From: Rhizopus sp. PT2906
Taxonomy: Eukaryota; Mucoromycota; Mucoromycetes; Mucorales; Rhizopodaceae
Assembly: GCA_025529335.1 (NCBI GenBank)
Contig: JAMYHX010000654.1
Coordinates: 1-20,397 of the forward strand
Direction: 5' to 3'
Length of the DNA: 20,397 nucleotides
Below, in pieces: positions 9,301 through 18,462 of the stretch; position 1 is the first letter of the stretch; every line of letters begins with the position of its first letter. The position numbers and the translations under genes are program-made. Below the pieces are notes generated by a model, which did not search any database, was not told where the DNA came from, and saw nothing but the letters and a program-made list of their open reading frames with translations.

Positions 9301-10122
9301 CCCTCAACAAAAGGTTTGCTACTGTTCTCCTGACTAATGTAGTTATTGGTTCAGTGTTTCCACTGATTTCAGTCAGACGATTATGCAGTGTTTGTATGTT
9401 TTCGGCGTTCTGATTTGCTATTTCTTGGTTATCTGTAACAACCATGATTTCATTGACGACAGTATTTAGTTGTTCAAAGTTTTGCTGCAATTGTATTAAT
9501 TGATCCATCAAAAGAATAGATTCATTTTGCCAAGGGAGATCTTGCAATCCGCCTTGGGCATCACTTATGTCGTTAAACGTTTGCTGTAGACTAAGCAATT
9601 CATCTTGTAATTCTTGTGCAAGTCGTAAATCATGGTTGAGCTGCCGTAATCTCCGTTGTATATCACCCAAATTTCTCGTATAGGTAGCTACAAGTTCAAC
9701 TTGCTGAGCGTTGAGATATCAAATTACGATTAAAAGTGCAAAATTGATTGCATCCCGTCGAAGAACAGAGAACTCTTCAGATATCAATTGGAAATTACTC
9801 TAATGCGTGCACACAAATAAATTTAGTATTAGATATTGTTGTAAGTCAATTTAACAAACATACCTTATAAAGAGTGAATTCTCGTCTGAGAAGAGGGCCG
9901 AGTTTGCATTTTCTAGTGTAATACGATGTCCGAGCCTCTGGAGGTAAAGGTGGAGTTAAAGGTGGTGGTAGAGGAGGAGGATCAGCACGTCTTTGTCTTG
10001 TTGTTGCCGAAGGACCGGCTTCTGATGTAGCCTTTTGTTTTCTTATAACTATAGACGTTCATGATAAGTTTAGTTACAATCAGTTAAACCTACAAGATTC
10101 TCAAGTCAAACTTACTCGCCAT
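6378..10122 (-). pseudogene. Decayed Fanzor (eukaryotic TnpB-like, RuvC RNA-guided nuclease) with coiled-coil N-terminus
   Basis: Nine exons (minus): 10122-10116, 10048-9864, 9799-8768, 8712-8561, 8497-8357, 8290-7550, 7494-7236, 7166-6564, 6506-6378; about 1,080 codons with phases that agree throughout. The N-terminus is Pro-rich (DPPPLPPPLTPPLPPEA). Exon 3 is about 340 codons of Gln/Leu/Asn coiled coil. Exon 6 ends in RuvC-I (NDRIIGIDPG), continued by VRDIIYAVDC in exon 7. Exon 8 has YGDASIRGTYRGNTPVPVKQ, VDEFQTS and a damaged zinc ribbon. Exon 9 opens with RuvC-III, YWQRDVNVATNIRSVL. This D...E...D pattern with Cys-rich insert is the Fanzor/TnpB core; family members cut DNA with an omega RNA guide. 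Damage: TGA at 9719, 8822 and 8013, TAA at 8394, a frameshift near the T6 run (8433-8438), a frameshift in the zinc ribbon (about 6785-6810), and a GC donor at 7549-7548. Same strand as the MULE relic upstream and the helicase downstream. Confidence 0.85.
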
Positions 10123-10200
10123 TTGCTAAATATGTAGCTTGTTTGATATAAAGGTGAAGATAATGTGATATTTTGATAAAATATAATGAAAACCGTGCCC

Positions 10201-10207
10201 TTTTATA
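10201..10207 (-). promoter_or_regulatory. TATA box candidate for the Fanzor gene
   Basis: TATAAAA on the minus strand, about 80 bp upstream of the Fanzor ATG (10122-10120), in an AT-rich leader. Position and sequence fit a core promoter, so the Fanzor copy had its own start site rather than depending on the MULE. Not testable by sequence alone. Confidence 0.45.
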
Positions 10208-10275
10208 TGTTTTTGACATCAAATTTAGTCACACATAGTTCGTATGACCACTTTGGTTCATTTATCTTTTTTTGA

Positions 10276-10320
10276 CTAATGCTACGGGCGCTACCTCGGG
10301 GCGCACCTGTGATGTCACTT
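10276..10320 (+). repeat. Left terminal inverted repeat
   Basis: Pairs with 10735-10779; outer 29 bases have a single mismatch. GC-rich relative to its surroundings. Confidence 0.85.
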
Positions 10321-10734
10321 TACAACTTCACGCTACCTTTCTACACTACCTAAGGCTGTTCGCAGTTTGCTTGGGAGAATATTCTGCATACACAAGCAGG
10401 AGCCTACGGTATGTATTAAGTAATGACAGATATATGTGATGAATTGGTGTTTAGAAGTAATGGTTCAATTATCGCAATTTCTTTAATTGATAAAATACTC
10501 TAGCATTTTTTCTTTACTTTCATGTATAATGAAAACTGTTGAATGTGTAGTGTATATGCTACAAAAACGAAACTACAATTAACATATGAAATAGAAGTTA
10601 CTTATAGCAATAACAATTATAAAATTGAAATGTCTTTAATGATAAACAACGTTGTACAGGTTTAGTCTTCTATTATTTATATTTCTGTGCCTGGGCCAGT
10701 TTTAGAGTGGCATCGCACTTTGAAAATATCGTTG

Positions 10735-10779
10735 AATGTCATTACAGGCAGCGCCCCAAGGTAGCGCCCGTAGCATTAG
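10735..10779 (-). repeat. Right terminal inverted repeat
   Basis: Inverted copy of 10276-10320. The MULE reading frame continues through it (ANATGATLGRCL) to a stop at 10742, which is read-through of repeat DNA rather than real transposase sequence. Confidence 0.85.
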
Positions 10780-12328
10780 CCCTTCTTCTTTCTTCTAGGC
10801 CCATTCTATCAACATTGAGGGTGATCTTGCAGATGCTGTCGATGTAATCAGGCTCGACATCATCCACAAGTACACTGATGGGCCTGTCAACTCTTCTATT
10901 TCTTTTTCTTCCAAGATAAACCGTCTTCAATTGGTTATGCTAACTTTCGATGAAGTTGCTTGTCTCCATGTTTGAAAAAATTTGCGGTTGGAAAGCGGCT
11001 GACCAATGTACGAACTTCTCTCGGTTAAGGTAGTTTCTCTCCATGTAGTTCAAGAAGGAGATGTGCATGCTGTACTTCATGTTGAATGCAAGCAGGCTTA
11101 AGAGAAAGGTCTCCCGGTACTTCTCCCACATCAAGGCCGTCAAATCGGCGATGATTGCTCTATGAACTTGGTTGTTCAAAGCCGAAGACTCGAGCTTGAT
11201 CAGTTCTCTGATCTTTCCCATCCACGCACGACTGACATGGAACAAGCACCACTGAACAGCTGCTTCAGAATGAACAGTGGTAATTGCTGCATGTTCAGTG
11301 GTGCTTACATTGATCGTGATCTTTTCCAAGGTAATTACCCCAATGTCGTTCTTCACAAAGGAAAGAAAGACTGAAACTGCGGCCATAGAGTGATCTTCAG
11401 TAAACATATATGCTACTGGGCAGCCTGTACCAATGGTTGGATGACGGGCAACAATTGTGTGCATGATGCCTCTTTGTATGTGTGATACACAATAAGTAGC
11501 ATCAAGACATACCATGATGCTGTTCAACAAAAGTTACTTTTGCTAAGGAGAAGAGAAACCAAAGGTAAAGTCATTTTCAAAAGTTGAATGCTTGAACGTG
11601 GAGTAATTCTTTCCTTTTAATTCTTCCAGCCAAAGACCTACAGATTCTGTCTCGTCCACTGCTTTTCAATAGAATGATTCTTGGACCATCTTGTACGAAT
11701 TGTATACTTCATACTGGTGAACTATTTTGTCTCTGTGAAGTACTTGACTGTTGGAGTCCTCTGGTAGCATTAAGAAGTCCCTGGTGAGCTTGTGAAAGCC
11801 TTTTTGAATAGTAATTCGACAGTCTCTCTTGCTATAACCGTCGCGAAGTCGGTGCATTATGATTTCCTTTTTCTCTTTTGAGAGAGGAGCGTACTTCAAA
11901 TCTTCAGCTCCTCCAATCTCATGATTATGAACGCCAATATGAACAGTCTCGACAGAGTTGGGATCACTTTTGAGGCAAGTGGCCTTCAATTTAGCTTTAC
12001 AGTCCGTCTTCTTGTTTGCTTTTTGGAGTTCGCGAAGCTTACCACTAGAACCGCCCTTTACTCGAACGCCTTCGGCGATCTTATCACAGCAAGTACTAAA
12101 TCTATGGCACTTAAACTCTGTATACCAAACATAAGGTACTGTTCATTTTCTACGCTTGTTGGGCCCAGAGCTGCTTTCCCCGTCAGTTCTCTCGACGGGC
12201 TTTTTAGTATAACGTGGGCTGACCCACTGAACACCATGCTTTACCAAGCTATCGTCGACATTTTTTCTCCACTCAAAGATGGGTACAGCAATTTTTTCGG
12301 GGATCCCAGAGTAAGTGTTGATATACAT
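10778..12328 (-). pseudogene. MULE (Mutator-like) transposase pseudogene, 3' end cut by the MITE-like element
   Basis: One minus-strand frame runs from ATG at 12328 (MYINTYSGIPEKIAVPIF) to the inverted repeat at 10779 with no frameshift, broken only by five stops: TGA 12143, TGA 11666, TAG 11543, TAA 11534 and TAG 10940 (lowest coordinates). Domains in order: an FAR1/WRKY-GCM1-like zinc region (WYTEFKCHRFSTCC, later CKAKLKATC and VGVHNHE-like IGVHNHEIG), a linker, then the DDE core with VCLDATYC (first Asp), EKITINVSTTEHAAITTVHS, and WCLFHVSRAW, the C/H motif typical of MULE transposases. Where the second catalytic Asp would be expected (ITIDVS) this copy has Asn. The C-terminal part after EERRR is missing or displaced by the inserted element. 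It is dead as a protein. It lies on the same strand as the Fanzor relic. Confidence 0.8.
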
Positions 12329-12331
12329 TGA

Positions 12332-12558
12332 CTTAGTAAGATAAATTTACACGAGTCCCTTTTTTTAAGTACTTTTTTATTAATTTTTTCGACGAACTTT
12401 GAGTTAAGTCAGAGATATTTTATGGACCGAATAATATTCATCGACCGCTTAAAATGTTGGGACATAAGGGCGTTAGCAAACAAGCAGTCACTTTTTACTT
12501 AATGAACGAATCAAAAGTGTGGTAGATAACAATGAAGAAATACAAAAAAATGGAATGA
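12332..12558. other. AT-rich spacer between MULE relic and Zn2Cys6 gene
   Basis: 227 bp without coding potential. It must hold the outer end of the MULE and the 3' region of the Zn2Cys6 gene. I looked for an inverted partner of this sequence near 6200-6380 and 10640-10780 and saw no convincing one, so the transposon's outer boundary is unresolved. Confidence 0.5.
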
Positions 12559-13053
12559 TCATCGTTTCCGCTTCTTCATAGGTTGAACCATAGTATTGAT
12601 GACAGGTGGTTGTATGGTTGGTGTAGATGGTTCTTTTAGATAATACGCATAGCCAGTGGATGGTACATATTTATTATTATTGTCATTATTATCATTACTA
12701 TTGTTATTACTACTACTACTATTATTATTGTCATAAGCCGAAGATGCCGAAAGATTATGAATCGAAGGCAATCTTTGAAAGGTTGGATCAATTGTGTGTT
12801 GATTAGACAGAACGGCTCTCAACATGTCTTCGATATTCTTTAATCTTTCTTCAATTGATTCTAAAGCAGCCCTTGTTGGTCCATTTCGCTTATCATCTTG
12901 TTGTAAACTAGGGTAAATACAATGGACTGCTGACTTTTGACAGTTTCGGCAAGGTTGCTCTCCATTGCATTTTGTCTTTTTTCTTCGACATTCAGCACAT
13001 GCACTCACAATCTTGGCACGTTTCTTTGGAGGTCCAGTAGCTTCTTCAGGCAT
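12559..13053 (-). CDS. Short Zn(II)2Cys6 (Gal4-type) DNA-binding protein
   Basis: Single exon, 164 residues. A basic lead (PPKKRAK) precedes the binuclear zinc cluster CAECRRKKTKCNGEQPC then RNCQKSAVHC, with six Cys at 19, 22, 29, 35, 38 and 45 in the standard C-x2-C-x6-C-x5-C-x2-C-x6-C spacing. A short coiled coil follows (LESIEERLKNIEDMLRAVL), the usual dimerisation element. Then comes an Asn/Ser run from an (ATT/ACT)n tract, and a basic end MKKRKR that may be a nuclear localisation signal. It lacks the large fungal-specific middle homology region, so it is much shorter than most family members; an activation domain is not evident. Likely a nuclear transcription factor or a competitor of larger ones. 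It is divergent from muskelin with 286 bp between start codons. Confidence 0.9.
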   Translation of the reverse strand: MPEEATGPPKKRAKIVSACAECRRKKTKCNGEQPCRNCQKSAVHCIYPSLQQDDKRNGPTRAALESIEERLKNIEDMLRAVLSNQHTIDPTFQRLPSIHNLSASSAYDNNNSSSSNNNSNDNNDNNNKYVPSTGYAYYLKEPSTPTIQPPVINTMVQPMKKRKR

Positions 13054-13339
13054 ATAACGTTGTTTCGTTTGTAAAGGAAAGGACAGGAGAAGAAGGGAGG
13101 GGTGAAATAAAGGGAAAAAAAGGGATCTCTTTTTTTAGATGTGGTGGGGGACAATTTATACGGAGTTTCATTGGATAAAACGGAATTAAGCCGGCTTGAA
13201 CAAAAAGGGTACCACAGTGTGGAGCGATCATGTGACCTCTAAAAAATATTGATATTTCAACTAGGAAAAGAACGAGGGGGAATAAAACAAAGCATAAAGA
13301 GAGGGGGATGGTTCATTTCTTCCTTGCAGGAGAAAAAAA
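13054..13339. promoter_or_regulatory. Shared divergent promoter region, Zn2Cys6 gene / muskelin
   Basis: 286 bp between two opposite start codons, so both promoters lie here. Purine-rich strands (GGGGGA, AGAAGGGAGGGG type runs) on both sides; no clear TATA box or named operator recognised. Confidence 0.6.
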
Positions 13340-16334
13340 ATGAATAGGATCGGAAGTGATGAGAGTTTAACGGGATTGAATGGTGAAGCCGCTTTAATTG
13401 CAAGAGAAAAGCTACAAGAATTACTTAAAGAGCATCATCCTGAGCCTTGCATATCGTCCAATCAGTCAGAAAAGTGTTTAAATTATATAAAGAATCAGTT
13501 AAAATACCCAACAATCAATGATCAATCGATAGTGCCTTCTACTACAGTTACTGCTCCACCTTCTTTTCTGACCGCGTGTAAAGATACAGTATTAAAATAC
13601 ACGATTCACGATTATTCTTCATATTCTCTGTACTATCATCCACAAAACGTACTTACGGATAAGCCCATGGAACAATTATCTCGTTGGTCTAGTAGCGCAC
13701 GCGATAATCAACAATACATCACCATCAAATTTAAAAGACCAGTGATTGCACGTAATTTTTTTTATTTATGGGTGTCACACATTCTTGATGTTTTACACTT
13801 TAATAGGTTCTATCACTTTTGGAAAATACCATCAAAGTAAAAAAAAAAAAAAAAAAAGAAGAAAGGGATGAGTTTAGGTGTGACATTGATCATCTATCTT
13901 AGGCCATGTATGCAACTTGAAGGAATTCAAAGTGTTGGGCGGCTTGGATCTGGAAAGTGATATGCTTGAATTATTTCATGGTGGTATGACAGAACAAAGG
14001 ATAAATAGGCACATTGCATAACCGTATATGCAGGTTTAAAAAACGACACCAAGTCCGAAACATTTGATTTGAAGCATCAGTATAAGAATATGGTACATAT
14101 AATTAACATAAAGTAGAAACCCACTTATAGGCAATTAGGTAGTTCCTGTTCAGTATATCAAGATTATCCCTTTAGCAGCTTATGGTTCAAGTTTTAATTA
14201 TAGCATATGGTACTTGGAAGTACGAGGCATAAGTGATAGATCGATTGTAAACAAAGTATTTCAAGAATACAAAGATGTAGGTTGACATGTACCCAATAGA
14301 TCCAAAAGCGTCCTGACATATGTTCTCAAGTTTAAAGAAGCAGAAACACTACGATTATGTTTGAAATACTTTAGACAAAAGAACATGATGGATGTCTTTC
14401 ACGTCTTGAAAAATAGAATCGACGTTCACCTGGAACATCCTATCCTCTCCAATTTACATTACCAATTTGTAGCGTGTGGGAACTTTGACGATGCTGAAAA
14501 AGTAGTAAAAGAACTGTACGATGCAAATATATTTCAAGCTTACTGCGACAAATCACCGTATATGGCTCACTGGAAGCACTTGAAGCCTACAGGTGGTAAG
14601 CGAAAAGATTAGCTATTGAACTCTTTTCTGAATATACTGTCAACAGAACAAGGAGTGCCTTGTGGCAGAGGAGGTCACCAAATGTGCATTGACGTAAAAG
14701 AAAAAACTATCTATGTCTTGGGAGGATATGACGGTGGAGAGGACCTGGGTGATTTTTGGTGTTATGACATTGTGAGTAATTCATGGCATCTTTTGAGTTC
14801 AGATACGGAGAGGTAAGAAGGAAAGAAAAAAATGATACTAACAACATTATATGTTCTAACTGTATCCTGCAAGTGATAAAGGGCCAGGCCCAAGGTCTTG
14901 TCATAGAATGTGCTACGATCCTCAAACGGACGCACTCTTTGTCCTGGGTCAGTATGTGGGTCAAACATTGCAATCGCCACCAATAAAATCAGATTTTTTC
15001 ATGTATGATCTCAAACAAAACAAATGGACACAATTATGTGATCATACGGCAGTAAGTCAAACAATAGGTTTATTTGTCAAACATAACAGTTTGGATTAGA
15101 AACATGGAGGGCCAGAGCTGGTATTTGATCATCAAATGTGTATTGATTCTCATGAAAGGAAGATTTATGTATGTGGTGGTAAAGTCATCAATCGTGGTCC
15201 CGATATACCAGTACACAGCGGGTTTTATGCGTACGATATAGCATCGAAAGAATGGGACATCCTGAGGTACATAGAGACGCCATTTTTTCCCTATTTTACT
15301 GATGGTTCCATTATAGGCTCGATGATGCAGATACGCACGACGGCTCAGTGACAAACAGAGTGGGTCATTCAATGGCTGTTGACGAAACCAACAAGACTAT
15401 CTACATATTTGGCGGTCAACGCGGCTATGAATACTTTTATGACATGTATAAATACAGCATCCCACAAAACTTTTTTCAAGAGATAGATTACGGACATGCA
15501 AGTGACATTAGTGCAGAAGCCGGCTTGACGCAACGAGTGACAATAGATGAAGAACTTCAGGAAATGTACATTTTTGCAGGATACACACGTAGTTCTAGAC
15601 TAGAACGAATAAGGGACGTGATTTATGTGTATTCGATCAAGACAAACACGTGGGAAAAAGTGTATGAGCACGAAATACTGGAGTGCCTGCCGTCAAGGTC
15701 AGATGTGCCGATACCGAGATATGCTCATCAGATGGTATATGATCCTGTATCCAAGACACATTATATGTTTGGTGGAAATCCAGGAGGTAAAGGTGATTTA
15801 CCTACAAGGTTAGATGACCTTTGGGAATTAAAATTAAGAAGGTAAGAGAAGATCCAGGGTGTGTATTCTTTTTCTAATTTGATTTAGACCAGAGGCAAGC
15901 ACAGTATACAATCACTGTCTATTTCTGATACGCATGCAAAAGCTGAGAGAACTGTGTCGTGAAACGGCTCAAACGTTAAGAGAGACAGGAGATATTGATC
16001 AAAAGGTGGCCATGGCTGCTATTAACTATTTGCGTACAAGCGTGGCTTCAGTTGTCAATTATGATGATGAAGAACAAGTCAATGAGTTCCATGAGATATG
16101 TGCTAAAGTCTGCCTGTTTGATACGCTTGATGATGATAGGTCCGGTTACAGCGGGCATGAAGCTGTATCAGAAGGTAAATGCATTTATTGATATAAATCA
16201 CTATACTCACTTGAAAAAACATAGATGCTATATACGCGGAAAGAAGTCAGATACATGAAAAAATATTAAAATACATTCCTCAAGAGATAAAAGAGCCTGT
16301 AGAAAACTTGGCTAATGCAGTCAAAATGATATAA
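13340..16334 (+). CDS. Muskelin (kelch-repeat subunit of the CTLH/GID-type E3 ligase)
   Basis: Twelve exons: 13340-13751, 13807-13836, 13903-13983, 14034-14092, 14139-14276, 14331-14595, 14647-14812, 14874-15051, 15100-15266, 15317-15841, 15888-16174, 16225-16334; 805 residues with all phases consistent. Order: an 85-residue N-terminal extension absent from the human protein; discoidin-like domain about 87-232 (NVLTDKPMEQLSRWSS, ITFGKYHQ, HVCNLKEFKVLGG, YIKIIPLAAYGSSFNYSIWY); LisH/CTLH region about 241-325 (EAETLRLCLKYFRQKN, LEHPILSNLHYQFVACGNFD); kelch repeats about 335-673 (GRGGHQMCID, YVLGGYDGGEDLGDFW, RSCHRMCYD, GHSMAVDETNKTIYIFGGQR, YAHQMVYDPVSKTHYMFGGN); then a helical C-terminus. Sequence runs parallel to human MKLN1 from end to end. 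In animals it is a substrate-side subunit of the CTLH ubiquitin ligase. Confidence 0.93.
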
Positions 16335-16380
16335 AAATAAACTGTTCTTTATTTTCTATTTCTTTCTTCTTTATTTCTTT

Positions 16381-17086
16381 ATGGATCAAGCTGTTAGAAC
16401 AAAATTATCTTATATCCACGGAGGGCTTATGGCGTTTGTATGGCTAGTGGCCGTACCACTTGCTATTGCAGGCAACATGTACGCTAGAAAGAAACAGCTA
16501 CCATGGGGGCCCAAGTTTCATATGGCTGTCATGGCGACTGCTGTACTTTTGCCATTTACAGCGTCTGCTGGCCTTATCTTTAACGTATCTGGTGAGATCA
16601 AATTGAGGCCTCATTCTGTATGTCTTTTTTTTTTTAAAAAAAAAAAAAAAAACAATGAATACTTACTGGTTTTTATAGATGATTGGAACCATTCTATCAC
16701 TTGGCACATGGATGCAAATTATCCTGGGTGTTGTAAATCACTCTGTATTTCGATATCGACGAAAGCACAATCGCTTGCCAGCCAAACGCCCGTGGAATAA
16801 CCATGTGCATATATGGTTAGGACGATTTTTAGCTATCATGGCTCTATTGAACGTATCCTTGGGAATGAGAATAAGGGGAGCAAGTCTCGTGGTCTATATT
16901 TTGTTTGCCATATGGGCCACCTTCCTGGTTGTTCTCTTTCTATATTTAACTTGGATAAAGACAGAAAAGAAACAGACTGTGTCTTGTCTGCCAGATCCAG
17001 ATAAAAGTTTCAAAGTTACCGATAAGGAGGATTATGATAAGGATACATTATTGACCAATAAATATGGTGTAGAGTATCCACCTTGA
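16381..17086 (+). CDS. Cytochrome b561-type transmembrane protein
   Basis: Two exons, 16381-16617 and 16679-17086, 214 residues. Five hydrophobic helices are visible. Candidate haem-ligand His sit where the family has them: H13 (SYIHGGLMAFVWLV), H47 (PKFHMAVMATAVLL), H78 (RPHSMIGTILSLG) and H121/H123 (NNHVHIWLGRFLAIM). Such proteins move electrons across a membrane, often from ascorbate to ferric iron or radicals. No DOMON domain precedes it and no signal peptide is needed, so it is the stand-alone b561 core. The C-terminal 45 residues are polar and probably cytosolic. The intron is unusual: its 5' part is T11 followed by A17 (16625-16652). It starts 46 bp after the muskelin stop codon on the same strand, so its promoter probably overlaps the muskelin 3' end. 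Confidence 0.8.
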
Positions 17087-17314
17087 AAAAGGGAAGAGTA
17101 CCTCTACTATGTCTACATCACAAAGAGAACCTGCTTTTGGTGATTAAAATCCAATTTGGTGAAACACTGCATTCAGACACTATATACGTGCAATCGTTTG
17201 ATTCAATCTCTAATTGTCCCTGTTTCCTTTTTATTCTATTTTTTTGAAAGCCAGTTTGTTTGACAAATGGAAGGTTTTTTTATTTTTATTCTTTTACTTT
17301 CTTTTTGTTTTTTG

Positions 17315-17334
17315 TTTTTTTTTTAAAAAAAAAA
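17315..17334. repeat. T10A10 perfect palindrome directly 5' of NUS1
   Basis: Ten T followed by ten A, ending 3 bp before the NUS1 ATG. It could be a nucleosome-depleting poly(dA:dT) promoter element, or lie in the leader and form an A:U hairpin. The interval 17087-17314 has only T-rich sequence and no gene. Confidence 0.75.
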
Positions 17335-17337
17335 GTC

Positions 17338-18440
17338 ATGTCGACAATCACAAAGGAAGAAGAAGGATTGATAAAGAAGAGTATAGTAGAGTACCCTTGT
17401 ATACAGTTGGACAGTTGTACAAATACACAAGGAATATCATCATCAATAACAACAGCAGCGTATGACTTGCTATGTGTTATTCTTCTTCATACACTACATT
17501 TTATATATATCATCTATATATCATTCAGGACTACATGGCAGTACTGCATTGTATATATACATCGATTGACCGAGAAAGAGATATTTGAATGCATTCAATA
17601 TGACCGAGCTCAATTGACAAAGATACCAAAACATCTCAGTATTCATATTTCCAATGAACTGACAAGTACAAGGAGTCATAAAGACTGGGAGGAAATTATA
17701 ACCAATGTGTGTTCAGTCTCTTGTTGGGCTTGGGAGTTTGGTATTAGAGAAATATCTGTATATGATGCATCAGGTAATATTGTGTATATATTTATATGAA
17801 TATGTTCTTTTTTGGGAATATTGAATTTACACTCTATAAGGTATTATGAAATCTATTTCTGTTGATTTATACAAGCAACAAAGCAAATCATTGAATGAAT
17901 GGATAAAGGCTTATTCAACAAAGAGAACGACAAAGCAAGAAAGCTGTAAGAGAGAATAAGAGCAGAGCTAATGAATACGAATGGTAACAGTCATTATTAT
18001 AGACATAAAACTTTCGTTTTTATCAGGTGAAAATGGTAAATCATATATGGGCGCAGTTGTACAAAGAATGGCCAAGCAAATCAATGTGAATGATGTTCAT
18101 ATTGGCCTAGTAGACAAACACATGCATGGTAAAGTAAGAGAAAAGGGAAAATATCAAAGGGAGAATATGTATTAAAGTCATGTATAGAAGATTCTTTTTC
18201 GAATCCTGATTTAATGATTGTCTATAACGGCCTTCCTCATCATTATGTATCTTTAGATGGATACTCTCCTTGGCATATTAAGCTCACAGAGTTCATGTAA
18301 GTAATAAAAAAAAAAAGTCATGTGTAGCTTGATCTCATTTTATAAATAGTAACTTTAGTCATCACCATTCTTTAAATTATACACTATTTTCTAAAGCCTT
18401 GTATCGATTTTCCAAAGTAGAGCAGCGCTTCGGACGATGA
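17338..18440 (+). CDS. NUS1: NUS1/NgBR, regulatory subunit of dehydrodolichyl diphosphate synthase
   Basis: Five exons: 17338-17773, 17841-17945, 18027-18133, 18178-18296, 18350-18440; 285 residues, phases consistent. It pairs with the catalytic cis-prenyltransferase (RER2/SRT1, DHDDS) at the ER to make the polyprenyl chain of dolichol for N-glycosylation. One membrane helix at about residues 43-62 (LLCVILLHTLHFIYIIYI). The pseudo-catalytic cis-prenyltransferase fold follows: LTKIPKHLSIHISNE, SCWAWEFGIREISVYDASG (matching ISYISVYDHQG in human NgBR), PDLMIVYNG, DGYSPWHIKLTEF, and the C-terminal RFSKVEQRFGR. The final R-x-G is the motif the NUS1 subunit contributes to the shared active site. 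The usual N-terminal catalytic Asp of cis-prenyltransferases is absent, as in the family. I chose ATG 17338 because upstream codons are only T-rich read-through. Confidence 0.92.
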
Positions 18441-18462
18441 TGTTGTAAATAAATAGATTTCC

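Larger units (their letters stand above)
10276..10779. mobile_element. 504-bp non-autonomous element with about 45-bp terminal inverted repeats (MITE-like)
   Basis: The two ends are inverted copies: 10276-10320 on the plus strand and 10779-10735 on the minus strand. The outer 29 bases differ at one position (CTAATGCTACGGGCGCTACC, then TCGGGGCGC against TTGGGGCGC), and weaker similarity runs on to about base 45. The GC-rich ends stand out from an AT-rich 400-bp interior with no coding potential. A TA dinucleotide lies in both ends (10277-10278 and 10777-10778), compatible with TA target duplication as in Tc1/mariner elements. It has landed in the MULE relic: the MULE frame runs straight into the right repeat. 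Confidence 0.8.

Noticed and set aside
9696..9721. A tiny intron (about 24 bp, GTAATT to CTCAG on the minus strand) that would remove the TGA at 9719 from the Fanzor frame
   Set aside because: Far shorter than any other intron here (44 bp or more). A simple nonsense change is more likely, given three other stops in the same gene.
8013..9721. UGA recoding (Trp or Sec) to explain three in-frame TGA codons in the Fanzor gene
   Set aside because: The host genes use TGA as a normal stop (NUS1, b561), the Fanzor also has a TAA and two frameshifts, and no SECIS-like structure was seen.
6290..10275. Terminal inverted repeats for the Fanzor element (both flanks contain ACGGTT followed by AT-rich DNA)
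   Set aside because: Similarity is limited to a few bases plus AT-rich composition; not enough to call ends.
10276..10310. GC-rich segment considered as a tRNA or other structured RNA
   Set aside because: No tRNA arms or A/B boxes; it is the left terminal inverted repeat, matched by an inverted copy at 10735-10779.
11921..12331. Plus-strand 136-codon frame opposite the MULE N-terminal region
   Set aside because: Antisense to a recognisable MULE zinc region; no protein motif in the plus-strand translation.
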